From Rhodobiaceae bacterium UBA7804 (GTDB lineage Bacteria; Pseudomonadota; Alphaproteobacteria; Parvibaculales; Parvibaculaceae): a DNA stretch of 64,000 nucleotides. The position numbers and the translations under genes were made by a program. The stretch covers positions 1 to 64,000 of the forward strand of contig DLCG01000008.1 in NCBI GenBank assembly GCA_002480495.1. Reading direction: 5' to 3'. Positions 35,318-43,974 of the stretch are shown one piece after another (the stretch's first letter is position 1; each line of letters starts with the position of its first letter). The notes under the pieces were generated by a model. The model was not told the origin of the DNA. It worked only from the letters and a program-made list of their open reading frames with translations, and ran no database searches.

Positions 35318-36562
35318 TTATCCAAAGAATTTCTTGCTGTCGATCAGCGCATCGGCAAGCCGATCCACTTCCTCAAGCGTGTTGTACATTCCAAAAGAGG
35401 CTCGAGTCGTCGCCCCGACGCCGAAGCGCTCCATCACGGGTTGCGCACAGTGATGACCGGCTCTTACCGCGACGCCCGCCCTGTCTATAACGGTTGCAAT
35501 GTCGTGCGGGTGCGCGTTCTCCATCACGAAGGAAACGATACTGCCCTTGTTCTTCGTGGTTCCGATGATGCGGAGACTGTTGATCTCCGAAAGGCGGCGC
35601 GTCGCATAGTCTCTCAATACCGTTTCGTGGGCAGCGATCCTGTCACGCCCTACGGACTGGATATAGGAAAGCGCGGCGCCAAGACCAATGGCCTGCACGA
35701 TTGCAGGTGTCCCCGCTTCGAAACGATGGGGCGGTGCGGCATAGGTCACCTTGTCGGGGGAAACTTCGCGGATCATCTCGCCACCGCCGCGATATGGCCG
35801 CATGGCTTTCAGATGTTCGGATTTTGCATACAGGAGACCAATGCCTGTCGGGCCATAGAGCTTGTGCCCCGAACATACAAGGAAGTCGCAATCCATATCG
35901 CGCACATCTGTGGGCATATGCACGACACCCTGACATCCATCCACGAGAACGGGAACGTCGCGCTCATGGGCGATCTTTATCATCTCCCTTATTGGCGTGA
36001 TCGTGCCCAGAGCGTTCGACATCTGGGTCAGCGCGACCATTTTCGTGCGCGATGTAAAAAGCTTTCTGTAAGCCTCCACATCGAGATCGCCTGTATTTGT
36101 AACGGGCACGAATTTCAGAACCGCTCCATGGCGCTCCCGAAGAAAATGCCAGGGAACGATATTCGAATGATGCTCCAATATCGAAAGGATGATTTCGTCG
36201 CCGGGCTCGATCCTCGGCTCCGCAAATGAGGATGCGACCAGATTGATCGCATCTGTCGCTCCAGAGGTGAAAACGATCTCGTCGCTGGACTCCGCATTCA
36301 GGAACTCGCGCGCGGTCTCCCTTGCCTGTTCGAATCTCTCCGTCGCGATGTTCGAAAGATAATGCATCCCGCGATGGACGTTCGAATATTCCTTCGCATA
36401 AGCATCCGTGATCGCATCGATCACTACCTGCGGCTTCTGCGCCGAAGCCGCGTTGTCCAGATAGACCAGCGGCTTGCCATATACCGTGCTCGACAGGATC
36501 GGGAAATCCTTGCGAATCCGGTCCACATCATAGCCGACGTCTGCGAGAGCCGGTCCGTTCAT
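35318..36562 (-). CDS. sufS: Cysteine desulfurase SufS (group II)
   Basis: SufS is a PLP enzyme that removes sulfur from cysteine and passes it on for cluster assembly. It has 414 residues from the ATG at 36562, which follows GGAGG by seven bases and overlaps the sufD stop as ATGA. Group II motifs are present: EHHSNIVPW, the PLP lysine in CSGHKLYGPTGIG and the active cysteine in RAGHHCAQP. A SufE partner is not in the window. It is translationally coupled to sufD. Confidence 0.96.
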   Translation of the reverse strand: MNGPALADVGYDVDRIRKDFPILSSTVYGKPLVYLDNAASAQKPQVVIDAITDAYAKEYSNVHRGMHYLSNIATERFEQARETAREFLNAESSDEIVFTSGATDAINLVASSFAEPRIEPGDEIILSILEHHSNIVPWHFLRERHGAVLKFVPVTNTGDLDVEAYRKLFTSRTKMVALTQMSNALGTITPIREMIKIAHERDVPVLVDGCQGVVHMPTDVRDMDCDFLVCSGHKLYGPTGIGLLYAKSEHLKAMRPYRGGGEMIREVSPDKVTYAAPPHRFEAGTPAIVQAIGLGAALSYIQSVGRDRIAAHETVLRDYATRRLSEINSLRIIGTTKNKGSIVSFVMENAHPHDIATVIDRAGVAVRAGHHCAQPVMERFGVGATTRASFGMYNTLEEVDRLADALIDSKKFFG

Positions 36563-37869
36563 ATGTCTGCCTCCGCAAACCAATCCGATACGAGCCGCCT
36601 GAGAGATTCCCTTGCCTCATCGTGGGGCGCCAGGTCCAGCGCCTCGTCGAGAAATGCGAGAACGAGGAGACGGCGCGCTTCCGCCTCCGGTATGCCACGC
36701 GACTGCAGATAGAATAGCGCGTCCTTCGAAAGCTCTCCTACCGTGGAGCCGTGGGCGCACTGCACGTCATCAGCGTAAATCTCGAGCTCGGGCTTGGCAT
36801 TCATCGATGCATCGCGCGACAGGAGCAAGGCGTGTGTCATCTGGCGGCCGTCGGTCTTCTGGGCATGTGGGCGCACGATGACCTTACCCTGGAATACGCC
36901 TTCCGATTCACCGTCCAGAACGCCTTTGAAGAGTGTGTGGCTGTTGCAGGACGGAACGGCGTGATCGATCACGCAGAACTGATCCAGATGCTGCGCGCCC
37001 TTCAGGGCATAAGCACCATCGATATTCGCCTCCGCACCTTCGCCGGCAAAAAGAACGAAGCTCTGTCCTCGTGATGTTCCACAACCGAGTGTCAGAGTGA
37101 AACTCGAAAGACGCGCTTGCGCCGCAAGACGTGCGCGCATGGTGGCAATATGGACCGAACTCTCCGCTTCGTCCTGCAGCTTGATGTGGTTGAGCCTTGC
37201 GCCTACGCCCAGGGAAATATCCAGCACGAGATCCGCGAGCGAAGCCTTCTCGCCAAGATGGGTTTCCAGAATCGTTGCTTCGGCCTCATCCTCGAGAAGC
37301 ACCAGGTTGCGGCAATGCGATGCTCCTGCATCCGCAGAGAAGAAGAACAGATGCAACGGCTTGTCGAGTTTCACCCCCTTGCGAACCCGCAAGCAGGCTC
37401 CATCGCTCATCAAGGCCGTATTAAGATCGACAATGCTCTCCGCCTGGCGCTTTTCGTCGAAGCGACGCTCGACGAGATCTTTCGCCCATTGCTCATGAAG
37501 CACATCGCCGAGCGAATGAATTTCGACGCCCTTCGGGAGGCGCGCCGCCTTTGAGAGATCGGCGCGGTAGCGACCGTTCACAAAGACCAGGACATGCCTG
37601 TCAATCGTCTCGAATACGGCAGCAGACCGGGACTCCGGCAACAACACAGCGCCTTCCAGCAAAGGCGCCGGTTCAATCCCGGCCTTCTCCAGCACCCGCC
37701 CAAGATCGGTATATTTCCATTCCTCAAGGCGTCGGTGAGGAAGCCCCACGCCGGCGAAATCCCGTATCGCACCTTCCCGGTGGCGGGACAGCCAGCCATC
37801 AACACCCGGCAAGACTTCCCGTCTTGCCTCGTAGTCCTCGATGAACCGTCGTGTAGCGTTCTCGGTCAT
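36559..37869 (-). CDS. sufD: Fe-S cluster scaffold subunit SufD
   Basis: SufD pairs with SufB and SufC in the scaffold where clusters are built. It has about 436 residues. The family core beta-helix region is seen with FVNGRYRADLSK, the central repeats and the conserved ending ASMNAKPELEIYADDVQCAHGSTVGELS (written in part). The start is uncertain: ATG 37869 or GTG 37881, the latter overlapping the sufC stop. It lies between sufC and sufS, with overlap at both ends possible, so it belongs to the same transcript. Confidence 0.95.
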   Translation of the reverse strand: MTENATRRFIEDYEARREVLPGVDGWLSRHREGAIRDFAGVGLPHRRLEEWKYTDLGRVLEKAGIEPAPLLEGAVLLPESRSAAVFETIDRHVLVFVNGRYRADLSKAARLPKGVEIHSLGDVLHEQWAKDLVERRFDEKRQAESIVDLNTALMSDGACLRVRKGVKLDKPLHLFFFSADAGASHCRNLVLLEDEAEATILETHLGEKASLADLVLDISLGVGARLNHIKLQDEAESSVHIATMRARLAAQARLSSFTLTLGCGTSRGQSFVLFAGEGAEANIDGAYALKGAQHLDQFCVIDHAVPSCNSHTLFKGVLDGESEGVFQGKVIVRPHAQKTDGRQMTHALLLSRDASMNAKPELEIYADDVQCAHGSTVGELSKDALFYLQSRGIPEAEARRLLVLAFLDEALDLAPHDEARESLRRLVSDWFAEADI

Positions 37870-37877
37870 GGATCTGC

Positions 37878-38633
37878 TCACGCGGCGTCCGCGCCGTATT
37901 CGGCGTAACCGGACTTCTCGAGTTCAAGCGCCAGTTCCTTACCACCGGTCTTCACAATGCGTCCCTGAGACAGAACATGCACGACATCGGGGACGATATA
38001 GTCGAGAAGACGCTGATAATGCGTGATGACGATCATGGAACGCTCGGGCGAGCGCAAGGCATTTACGCCTTCCGCGACCGTTTTCAACGCATCGATGTCG
38101 AGACCGGAGTCCGTCTCGTCCAGGACCGCAAGGGATGGCTCCAGAAGCGACATCTGAAGCACTTCCGCGCGCTTCTTCTCGCCACCGGAATAACCCACAT
38201 TGAGAGCTCGCTTGAGCATGTCGTCCGTTACGTTCAGCGGCTTCGCCTTTTCACGCACCAGCTTGAGGAAACGAACGGCGTCCAGTTCTTCCTCGCCGCG
38301 CGCCTTGCGCTGCGCGTTGAGTGCCGTCTTCAGGAACGTCATGGTCGTGACACCGGGAATTTCCAGCGGGTACTGAAAAGCGAGGAAGACGCCCGCAGCG
38401 GCGCGCTCGTCAACGCTCATCTCCAGCAAGTCCTTCCCCTTGAACCTTATCGAACCTTCCGTGACCTCGTACCCGCCGCGCCCCGCGAGAACATAGGAGA
38501 GCGTCGACTTGCCCGAGCCGTTCGGCCCCATGATGGCGTGAACCTCACCTGCAGCGATACTGAGGTCGATCCCCTTCAGGATCTCCTTGCCGGCCACATT
38601 CACATGCAGGTTCTTGATCTCAAGCATACTCAT
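37878..38633 (-). CDS. sufC: Fe-S assembly ATPase SufC
   Basis: SufC is the soluble ABC-type ATPase of the SufBCD scaffold. It has 251 residues. Walker A is GPNGSGKST, the signature motif is GYSGGEKKR and Walker B is SLAVLDETDSGLD, with the SufC-specific Asp after Glu. VITHYQRLL carries the H loop. The ATG at 38633 places MLEIKNLHV at the start, as in the family; the frame to 38798 overlaps sufB and is a shadow. It is 17 bp past sufB. Confidence 0.96.
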   Translation of the reverse strand: MSMLEIKNLHVNVAGKEILKGIDLSIAAGEVHAIMGPNGSGKSTLSYVLAGRGGYEVTEGSIRFKGKDLLEMSVDERAAAGVFLAFQYPLEIPGVTTMTFLKTALNAQRKARGEEELDAVRFLKLVREKAKPLNVTDDMLKRALNVGYSGGEKKRAEVLQMSLLEPSLAVLDETDSGLDIDALKTVAEGVNALRSPERSMIVITHYQRLLDYIVPDVVHVLSQGRIVKTGGKELALELEKSGYAEYGADAA

Positions 38634-38650
38634 TTCTTTCTTTCTGACGG

Positions 38651-40099
38651 TCAGCCGACGCTGCCTTCGAGGCTGATGCCGACGAGCTTTTGGGCTTCGA
38701 CGGCGAACTCCATGGGAAGCTGTTGCAGCACGTCGCGACAGAAACCGTTCACGATTAGCGCTACTGCCTCCTCCTCTCCGATCCCGCGTTGCATGCAATA
38801 GAAAAGCTGATCGTCGCTGATCTTCGAAGTGGTCGCCTCATGCTCCAGGATGGCAGTCGGATTCTTCGTTTCGATATAGGGCACGGTATGCGCCGAGCAC
38901 TTGTCGCCGATAAGCAGGCTGTCGCACTGCGTAAAGTTGCGCACGTTCTCCGCCTTGCGATGGACGCTCACGAGGCCGCGATAGGTATTCGACGACTTTC
39001 CTGCCGAAATACCCTTCGAGATGATGCGGCTTGTCGTATTGCGGCCGAGGTGGATCATCTTCGTCCCGCTATCCACCTGCTGATGTCCGTTCGATATCGC
39101 GATCGAGTAGAACTCGCCACGCGAATTGTCGCCGCGCAGGATGCAGCTCGGATATTTCCAGGTGATCGCGGATCCCGTCTCGACCTGCGTCCAGGAGATC
39201 TTCGAATTCGCGCCGCGGCAGTCGCCGCGCTTCGTGACGAAGTTGTAGACACCGCCCTTGCCTTCCTCGTCGCCGGGGAACCAGTTCTGAACGGTCGAAT
39301 ATTTGATCTCTGCGTCTTCGAGCGCGACCAGCTCGACCACGGCGGCATGCAGCTGGTTCTCGTCGCGCTGAGGCGCCGTGCAGCCTTCGAGATAGCTCAC
39401 ATAAGAACCCTTGTCGGCGATGATGAGCGTACGCTCGAATTGGCCGGTCTGCTTTTCGTTGATACGGAAATAGGTCGAAAGCTCCATCGGGCAGCGAACA
39501 CTCTCCGGGATGTAGACGAAGGACCCCTCCGAAAAGACCGCCGAATTCAACGTGGCGTAGAAGTTGTCCGAGGTCGGCACCACCGAGCCGAGATACTTCT
39601 TCACGAGTTCGGGGTGGTTCTTCACCGCCTCCGACATCGGGCAGAAAATAACGCCTGCCTCCGCAAGTTTTTCCTTGAAGGTCGTGACGACCGAAACACT
39701 GTCGAAGACGGCGTCGACCGCCACGCCCGCAAGCATCTTCTGCTCGGTGAGCGGGATACCAAGTTTTTCATATGTTTCGAGGAGCTTGGGGTCCACTTCG
39801 TCCAGGCTCTTCGGCTGCACCTTCTGCTTCGGCGCCGCATAATAATAGGCATCCTGGAAATCGATCGGCGGATAGCTGACCTTCGCCCAGGTCGGCTCCG
39901 TCATCGTCAGCCAGCGCCGGAAGGCATCCAGACGCCACTGAAGCAACCATTCGGGTTCGTCTTTCTTGGCCGATATGAAGCGAACCGTGTCTTCCGTCAG
40001 ACCAAGCGGAGCCTTTTCGGACTCGATGTCCGTAAAGAAGCCATACTTGTACTTCTCCGCTTCACGAACCGTTTCGACGGTTTCCTTCACCGCAGCCAT
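38651..40099 (-). CDS. sufB: Fe-S cluster scaffold subunit SufB
   Basis: SufB is the main scaffold protein of the SUF pathway. It has 482 residues, the usual length. Conserved blocks are VYIPESVRCPMELSTYFRIN, GCTAPQRDENQLHAAVVELV and CSAHTVPYIETKNPTAILEHEATTSKI in part, including a conserved cysteine before SAHT. It follows the first cysteine desulfurase by two bases, so the genes are coupled. Confidence 0.97.
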   Translation of the reverse strand: MAAVKETVETVREAEKYKYGFFTDIESEKAPLGLTEDTVRFISAKKDEPEWLLQWRLDAFRRWLTMTEPTWAKVSYPPIDFQDAYYYAAPKQKVQPKSLDEVDPKLLETYEKLGIPLTEQKMLAGVAVDAVFDSVSVVTTFKEKLAEAGVIFCPMSEAVKNHPELVKKYLGSVVPTSDNFYATLNSAVFSEGSFVYIPESVRCPMELSTYFRINEKQTGQFERTLIIADKGSYVSYLEGCTAPQRDENQLHAAVVELVALEDAEIKYSTVQNWFPGDEEGKGGVYNFVTKRGDCRGANSKISWTQVETGSAITWKYPSCILRGDNSRGEFYSIAISNGHQQVDSGTKMIHLGRNTTSRIISKGISAGKSSNTYRGLVSVHRKAENVRNFTQCDSLLIGDKCSAHTVPYIETKNPTAILEHEATTSKISDDQLFYCMQRGIGEEEAVALIVNGFCRDVLQQLPMEFAVEAQKLVGISLEGSVG

Positions 40100-40100
40100 G

Positions 40101-41294
40101 TCAACTCTCCACTGCCGCCAGCGGCACTTCTCGTGTGCCGCCCGCGGTTACGCCTGTATTCATGTTTGCCGTCCTGACGCGGACACGCTCGTAAGCGCGC
40201 AACCAGCTTTCCAAGAAGCGCTCCACATCCGCCTTGTCACTTGTCCAGCCAAGGCTCACGCGGATGGCTCCACGCGACAATTCATCCGGTATGCCCATCG
40301 CATCGAGAACACGTGGCTTGCCGATCTTGCCCGAAGAACAGGCCGCGCCCGCGCTTACGGCAATGCCGTCCAGGTCGAGCGACATCAGCAGCGTTTCCGC
40401 ATCCATCCCCGGCGCCGAAAGATAGCTGGTATTGGGCAAACGCTCCGCGCCAGCGCCAAAGAAAACCGCATCGGGAGCGCGCCTCGCGATCCCCGCTTCC
40501 AGTTCGTCGCGCAACAAGGAAAGAGCACCCAGCCCGTTTATGCTCGCGCCTGCGGCGGCGCCAAAACCGGCAATTCCAGACACATTCTCGCTCCCCGCGC
40601 GACGTCGCGCTTCCTGTCCGCCGCCAACGCTTCGAGCCGCGAAGGGAAGACCAGTGCGCACAACAAGCGCGCCCACGCCCGTCGGCGCTCCGATCTTGTG
40701 GCCGCCGAGCATCATCATGTCGGCGCCAAGTGCATCGAAATCGAGAGCGACCTTCCCTGCCGCCTGAACCGCATCGCAAAGGAGATATGAGCCTGCCGCA
40801 TGAGCAAGCGCCGAAGCCTCCGCAACCGCTTGGAGAACACCGGTCTCATTATTCGCATGCATCAGCGCGACGAGCGCGGGACCGCCGGAGGCAGCAAGCA
40901 TCGCCTCAAGAACAGCCATGTCGGCGCGGCCTTCGCGGTCGACCGGCAGCAAGGAAACGGGAAGACCGCTCGCTTCGGCCGAAGAGAGCACGGCATCGTG
41001 CTCCACCGCGGAAACGATCAGCCTCTTTACACCCAGAGCGGCCCCTGCGGCATGAATGGCCATCGCAGCCGCCTCGGTGCCGCCGCTCGTGAAAACGATC
41101 TCCGCAGGCCTTGCGCCGACAAGCGAAGCAACGTCGCGCCGCGCCCGCTCCACTAGAGCGCGCGCCGCCCTGCCCTCGGTATGCACCGAAGACGGGTTAC
41201 CAAGGACATCCAACGCCTCGATCACGGCCGCGCGCGCCTCGGGGCGCAGCGGTGTGGTTGCGTTATGGTCCATATAGGCGCGCTTGATGGTCAT
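40101..41294 (-). CDS. Cysteine desulfurase, IscS/NifS group I
   Basis: This PLP cysteine desulfurase has 397 residues and is a group I enzyme, different from SufS downstream. The PLP lysine is in MLGGHKIGAPTGVGAL and the active cysteine is in the flexible loop SAGAACSSGK. The N-terminus MDHNATTPLRPEA is typical. It stands between iscR and sufB on one transcript, an arrangement known from alphaproteobacteria. The operon thus has two sulfur donors; which feeds SufB is not told by sequence. Confidence 0.93.
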   Translation of the reverse strand: MTIKRAYMDHNATTPLRPEARAAVIEALDVLGNPSSVHTEGRAARALVERARRDVASLVGARPAEIVFTSGGTEAAAMAIHAAGAALGVKRLIVSAVEHDAVLSSAEASGLPVSLLPVDREGRADMAVLEAMLAASGGPALVALMHANNETGVLQAVAEASALAHAAGSYLLCDAVQAAGKVALDFDALGADMMMLGGHKIGAPTGVGALVVRTGLPFAARSVGGGQEARRRAGSENVSGIAGFGAAAGASINGLGALSLLRDELEAGIARRAPDAVFFGAGAERLPNTSYLSAPGMDAETLLMSLDLDGIAVSAGAACSSGKIGKPRVLDAMGIPDELSRGAIRVSLGWTSDKADVERFLESWLRAYERVRVRTANMNTGVTAGGTREVPLAAVES

Positions 41295-41326
41295 CGCCTC
41301 TGCGTTCTCACGGGTTTCAAGACGTT

Positions 41327-41803
41327 TCAGTCAGCGGCGTTCGCAGCCATTGCGGTGGCGGCCGGCCGGCCTTCGAAAGGCAGTCGGCCAGCAATCCGGC
41401 CATTGATCACATCGCCAAGGGAAACCGAGCCGAGATAGAGCTGGATGTGGTGGCTAAGGCCTTCCCACAGGTCATGGGTGATGCAACGGCCGGCCGATGG
41501 CATGCACCCCTTCGGCGAGCCCAGCTCGCAACGGGTCGCCTTGATCGGTTCGTCGACGGCCAGAATGACGTCGGAAATGCGAATATCGTCCGCATCACGC
41601 GATAGAAGATAACCGCCGCCTGGGCCCCGGACGCTTTTCACGAGATCGCCCCGGCGGAGCTTTGCAAAAAGCTGCTCCAGATAGGAGAGCGAAATCTCCT
41701 GACGGTCGGCAATCTCGGCGAGCGCAACGGGGCTGCCGCTCGAATGGCGGGCGAGATCGGCCATCGCCATCACCGCATAGCGTCCCTTCGTGGTGAGCTT
41801 CAC
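41327..41803 (-). CDS. iscR: Rrf2-family Fe-S regulator IscR
   Basis: This winged-helix repressor senses Fe-S cluster supply and controls the operon it heads. It has 158 residues. It begins KLTTKGRYAVMAMADLA with the DNA-binding helices after it (QEISLSYLEQLFAKLR). Three cysteines that can bind a 2Fe-2S cluster are in RCELGSPKGC-MPSAGRC, with a histidine three residues later (ITHDLW). The GTG at 41803 is the start because AAGGAG lies six bases upstream; the ATG at 41818 contains that site. A candidate IscR box lies about 165 bp upstream. Confidence 0.94.
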   Translation of the reverse strand: MKLTTKGRYAVMAMADLARHSSGSPVALAEIADRQEISLSYLEQLFAKLRRGDLVKSVRGPGGGYLLSRDADDIRISDVILAVDEPIKATRCELGSPKGCMPSAGRCITHDLWEGLSHHIQLYLGSVSLGDVINGRIAGRLPFEGRPAATAMAANAAD

Positions 41804-41967
41804 GACCTGCTCCTTCATGACAGGGGCAATGGCGGTCAAAAGCTTGCACAACCGGCCATTGCCTGTGTTAAGAACGTGCGCCCCAAGCCACCGTCCGCCC
41901 CGCCTTCCATCGATCGCGGTCAGCGGAAAGGAAACCGGTGTCCCAAGGCCTGGCGCTAGGCCATATG

Positions 41968-41992
41968 ATCTCCGAGCGCCACAGTCAACTAT
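41968..41992 (-). promoter_or_regulatory. Candidate IscR type 1 box over the -35 of the iscR-suf promoter
   Basis: The left half ATAGTTGACT matches the E. coli type 1 consensus ATASYYGACT at all ten positions; the right half matches partly (TC-GG-AT). The same bases include a -35 element TTGACT (41983-41988) with TATGGC 17 bp further on, so bound IscR would block RNA polymerase. Confidence 0.5.
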
Positions 41993-42114
41993 TTAGCACC
42001 TCGCGACGGATTTTCCAGAGGTTTAGGCGCTTTGCTGCGGACAATTTTCCCGAGATCAATACTGGGAAATGCACCGTGGCCACCGACACCGCGTAGCTCG
42101 AGACAGACCCAGAC

Positions 42115-42771
42115 ATGCCCGAAGTGATTTTCAATGGCCCGGCGGGCCGCATCGAAGGCCGCTATCACCATAGCAAGAAGGCCAATTCGCCCGTCGCCCT
42201 TGTCCTCCATCCCCACCCGCAATTCGGCGGGACGATGAACAATCCGGTCACCTATGCGCTCTTCCAGGCGTTTGTGAACCGCGGTTTTTCCGTTCTTCGC
42301 TTCAATTTCCGGGGGGTTGGACGCTCGCAAGGCAGCTTCGACTCGGGCATTGGCGAGCTCTCGGACGCGGCGGCGGCACTGGACTGGCTTCAGTCCCAGA
42401 ATTCCGATGCATCGCAATGCTGGATCGGCGGCTTCTCTTTCGGCGCCTGGATCGCCATGCAGGTCTTGATGCGCCGGCCCGAGATCGAGGGTTTCATCTC
42501 GGTTGCCCCGCCCGCGAACATGTACGATTTCTCCTTCCTCGCGCCCTGTCCGTCCTCCGGCATCATCATCAATGGCGGGATCGACCAGGTCGCGCCCCAG
42601 GCCGACGTGCTGAAGCTGGTCGAGCGGCTCAAGACCCAGAAGGGTATCACTATCGAGCACGCGACCGTGGACGGAGCGAACCATTTCTTCGAGAACAAGC
42701 TGGAACCGTTGCTCGCCACGGTCGGCGCCTATCTCGACAAGCGCCTCGCCGAGGGGCCCGAGAAGGGCTGA
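42115..42771 (+). CDS. Alpha/beta hydrolase (COG2945 type)
   Basis: This is a predicted serine hydrolase of 218 residues. It has HPHPQFGGTMNNPVTYAL near the start, the fold motif FNFRGVGRSQG, the nucleophile elbow GGFSFGAWIA and a C-terminal histidine in GANHFFEN. An acid residue follows in NGGIDQVAP. The family often sits near Fe-S or sulfur genes in Rhizobiales but has no known reaction. It is divergent from the iscR operon and meets anmK head to tail with four bases between stops. Confidence 0.85.
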   Translation: MPEVIFNGPAGRIEGRYHHSKKANSPVALVLHPHPQFGGTMNNPVTYALFQAFVNRGFSVLRFNFRGVGRSQGSFDSGIGELSDAAAALDWLQSQNSDASQCWIGGFSFGAWIAMQVLMRRPEIEGFISVAPPANMYDFSFLAPCPSSGIIINGGIDQVAPQADVLKLVERLKTQKGITIEHATVDGANHFFENKLEPLLATVGAYLDKRLAEGPEKG

Positions 42772-42775
42772 GAGC

Positions 42776-43891
42776 CTAGTCTCTTTTTCCGAAACCGGCC
42801 CGGTGGAGTTTGCCACCGGGCATCGGTTCCGGCACGCCGGTCGTACCGGGAAGGCTCAGAGGCAATCCGCGCAGGGCCCTCACCGCGAGATAACCGAAAG
42901 CCTCCGCTTCCACGTCGTCGCCTTTCCAGCCGAGATCTTCCGCCGGAAGAACGCCGCCCTGCAGACGCTTGCTCAACATCGACATGAGCACGGGATTGCG
43001 CCGGCCACCGCCGCAAACAACGAAACGCGAGGGCACGCCGGGTACATGCGCAAGGCCGCGCGCGATGGTCTCGACAGTAAAGGCGGTGAGCGTTGCCGCG
43101 CCATCTGCAGGCGAAAGATGCGCAACCGCCTCGGCGGAGAAGGAAAAGCGATCCAGCGATTTTGGCGGAGGGGCATCGAAAAAAGCATGCATCATCAGCT
43201 TTTCGAGTACTTCGATATCCACCTCCCCTGAAAGCGCCAACGTCCCGTCGCGGTCCAGCGGTTCGCCCGTATGAGCGAGCGCCCAGTCGTCGATCAGCGC
43301 ATTGCCGGGACCGGTGTCGAAGGCGATGAGCGAACCGTCCGTTCCCACCCAGGTGATGTTGCCGACGCCGCCGACATTGATGATGGCAATGGGCTCCTTC
43401 ACTCCGGCGCTCCGGGCCAGCGCCTGGTGATAGAGAGGCACCAGCGGCGCGCCCTGCCCGCCTGCCGCCACATCCGCGCTGCGAAAGTCGCTTATGACGT
43501 CGATACCTGTGAGCCGCGCCAGCACATCGCCGAGACCGATCTGAACGGTGCGGCGGCGTTCGGGCTGATGGAGGACGGTCTGGCCGTGAAAGCCGATTAC
43601 CGAGATATCCGCGGGTTTCAGTTCGGCATCGGCCAGCAAGGCCCGGACAGCGAGCGCATTGGCTAGCGTGAAATGCCGCTCGGCCTCCGCGACCTCCTCC
43701 GGCATGATTTCATCCGGTTCCCAGCTCTTTGCAGCCTCCAGCGCCATGCTCAGGAGCTTGCGTTCTTCCGGCTTGTACGGCACGGAAAGCGATGGGCCAG
43801 CGCGCACGACGCCTTCGCCGTCGGTTTCGACAATCGCGGCATCGATGCCGTCCAGAGAGGTGCCGCTCATAAGCCCAAGTGCACGAATCAT
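42776..43891 (-). CDS. anmK: Anhydro-N-acetylmuramic acid kinase
   Basis: AnmK hydrolyses and phosphorylates 1,6-anhydro-MurNAc to MurNAc-6-phosphate in cell-wall recycling. It has 371 residues. It begins with the family motif LGLMSGTSLDGIDAAIV; the ASKHA-fold phosphate segments are GFHGQTVLHQP, NVGGVGNITW and DTGPGNALIDDW. It is divergent from tyrS with 83 bp between starts, a layout conserved in related bacteria. Confidence 0.96.
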   Translation of the reverse strand: MIRALGLMSGTSLDGIDAAIVETDGEGVVRAGPSLSVPYKPEERKLLSMALEAAKSWEPDEIMPEEVAEAERHFTLANALAVRALLADAELKPADISVIGFHGQTVLHQPERRRTVQIGLGDVLARLTGIDVISDFRSADVAAGGQGAPLVPLYHQALARSAGVKEPIAIINVGGVGNITWVGTDGSLIAFDTGPGNALIDDWALAHTGEPLDRDGTLALSGEVDIEVLEKLMMHAFFDAPPPKSLDRFSFSAEAVAHLSPADGAATLTAFTVETIARGLAHVPGVPSRFVVCGGGRRNPVLMSMLSKRLQGGVLPAEDLGWKGDDVEAEAFGYLAVRALRGLPLSLPGTTGVPEPMPGGKLHRAGFGKRD

Positions 43892-43974
43892 GGGTCTTTA
43901 TCCGTTTTTCCCCCGACGAAAGCGTGATACACCAGCCGCGCTTTCAAGCCTATCCGAAACCCCGAGCGCCCGAG

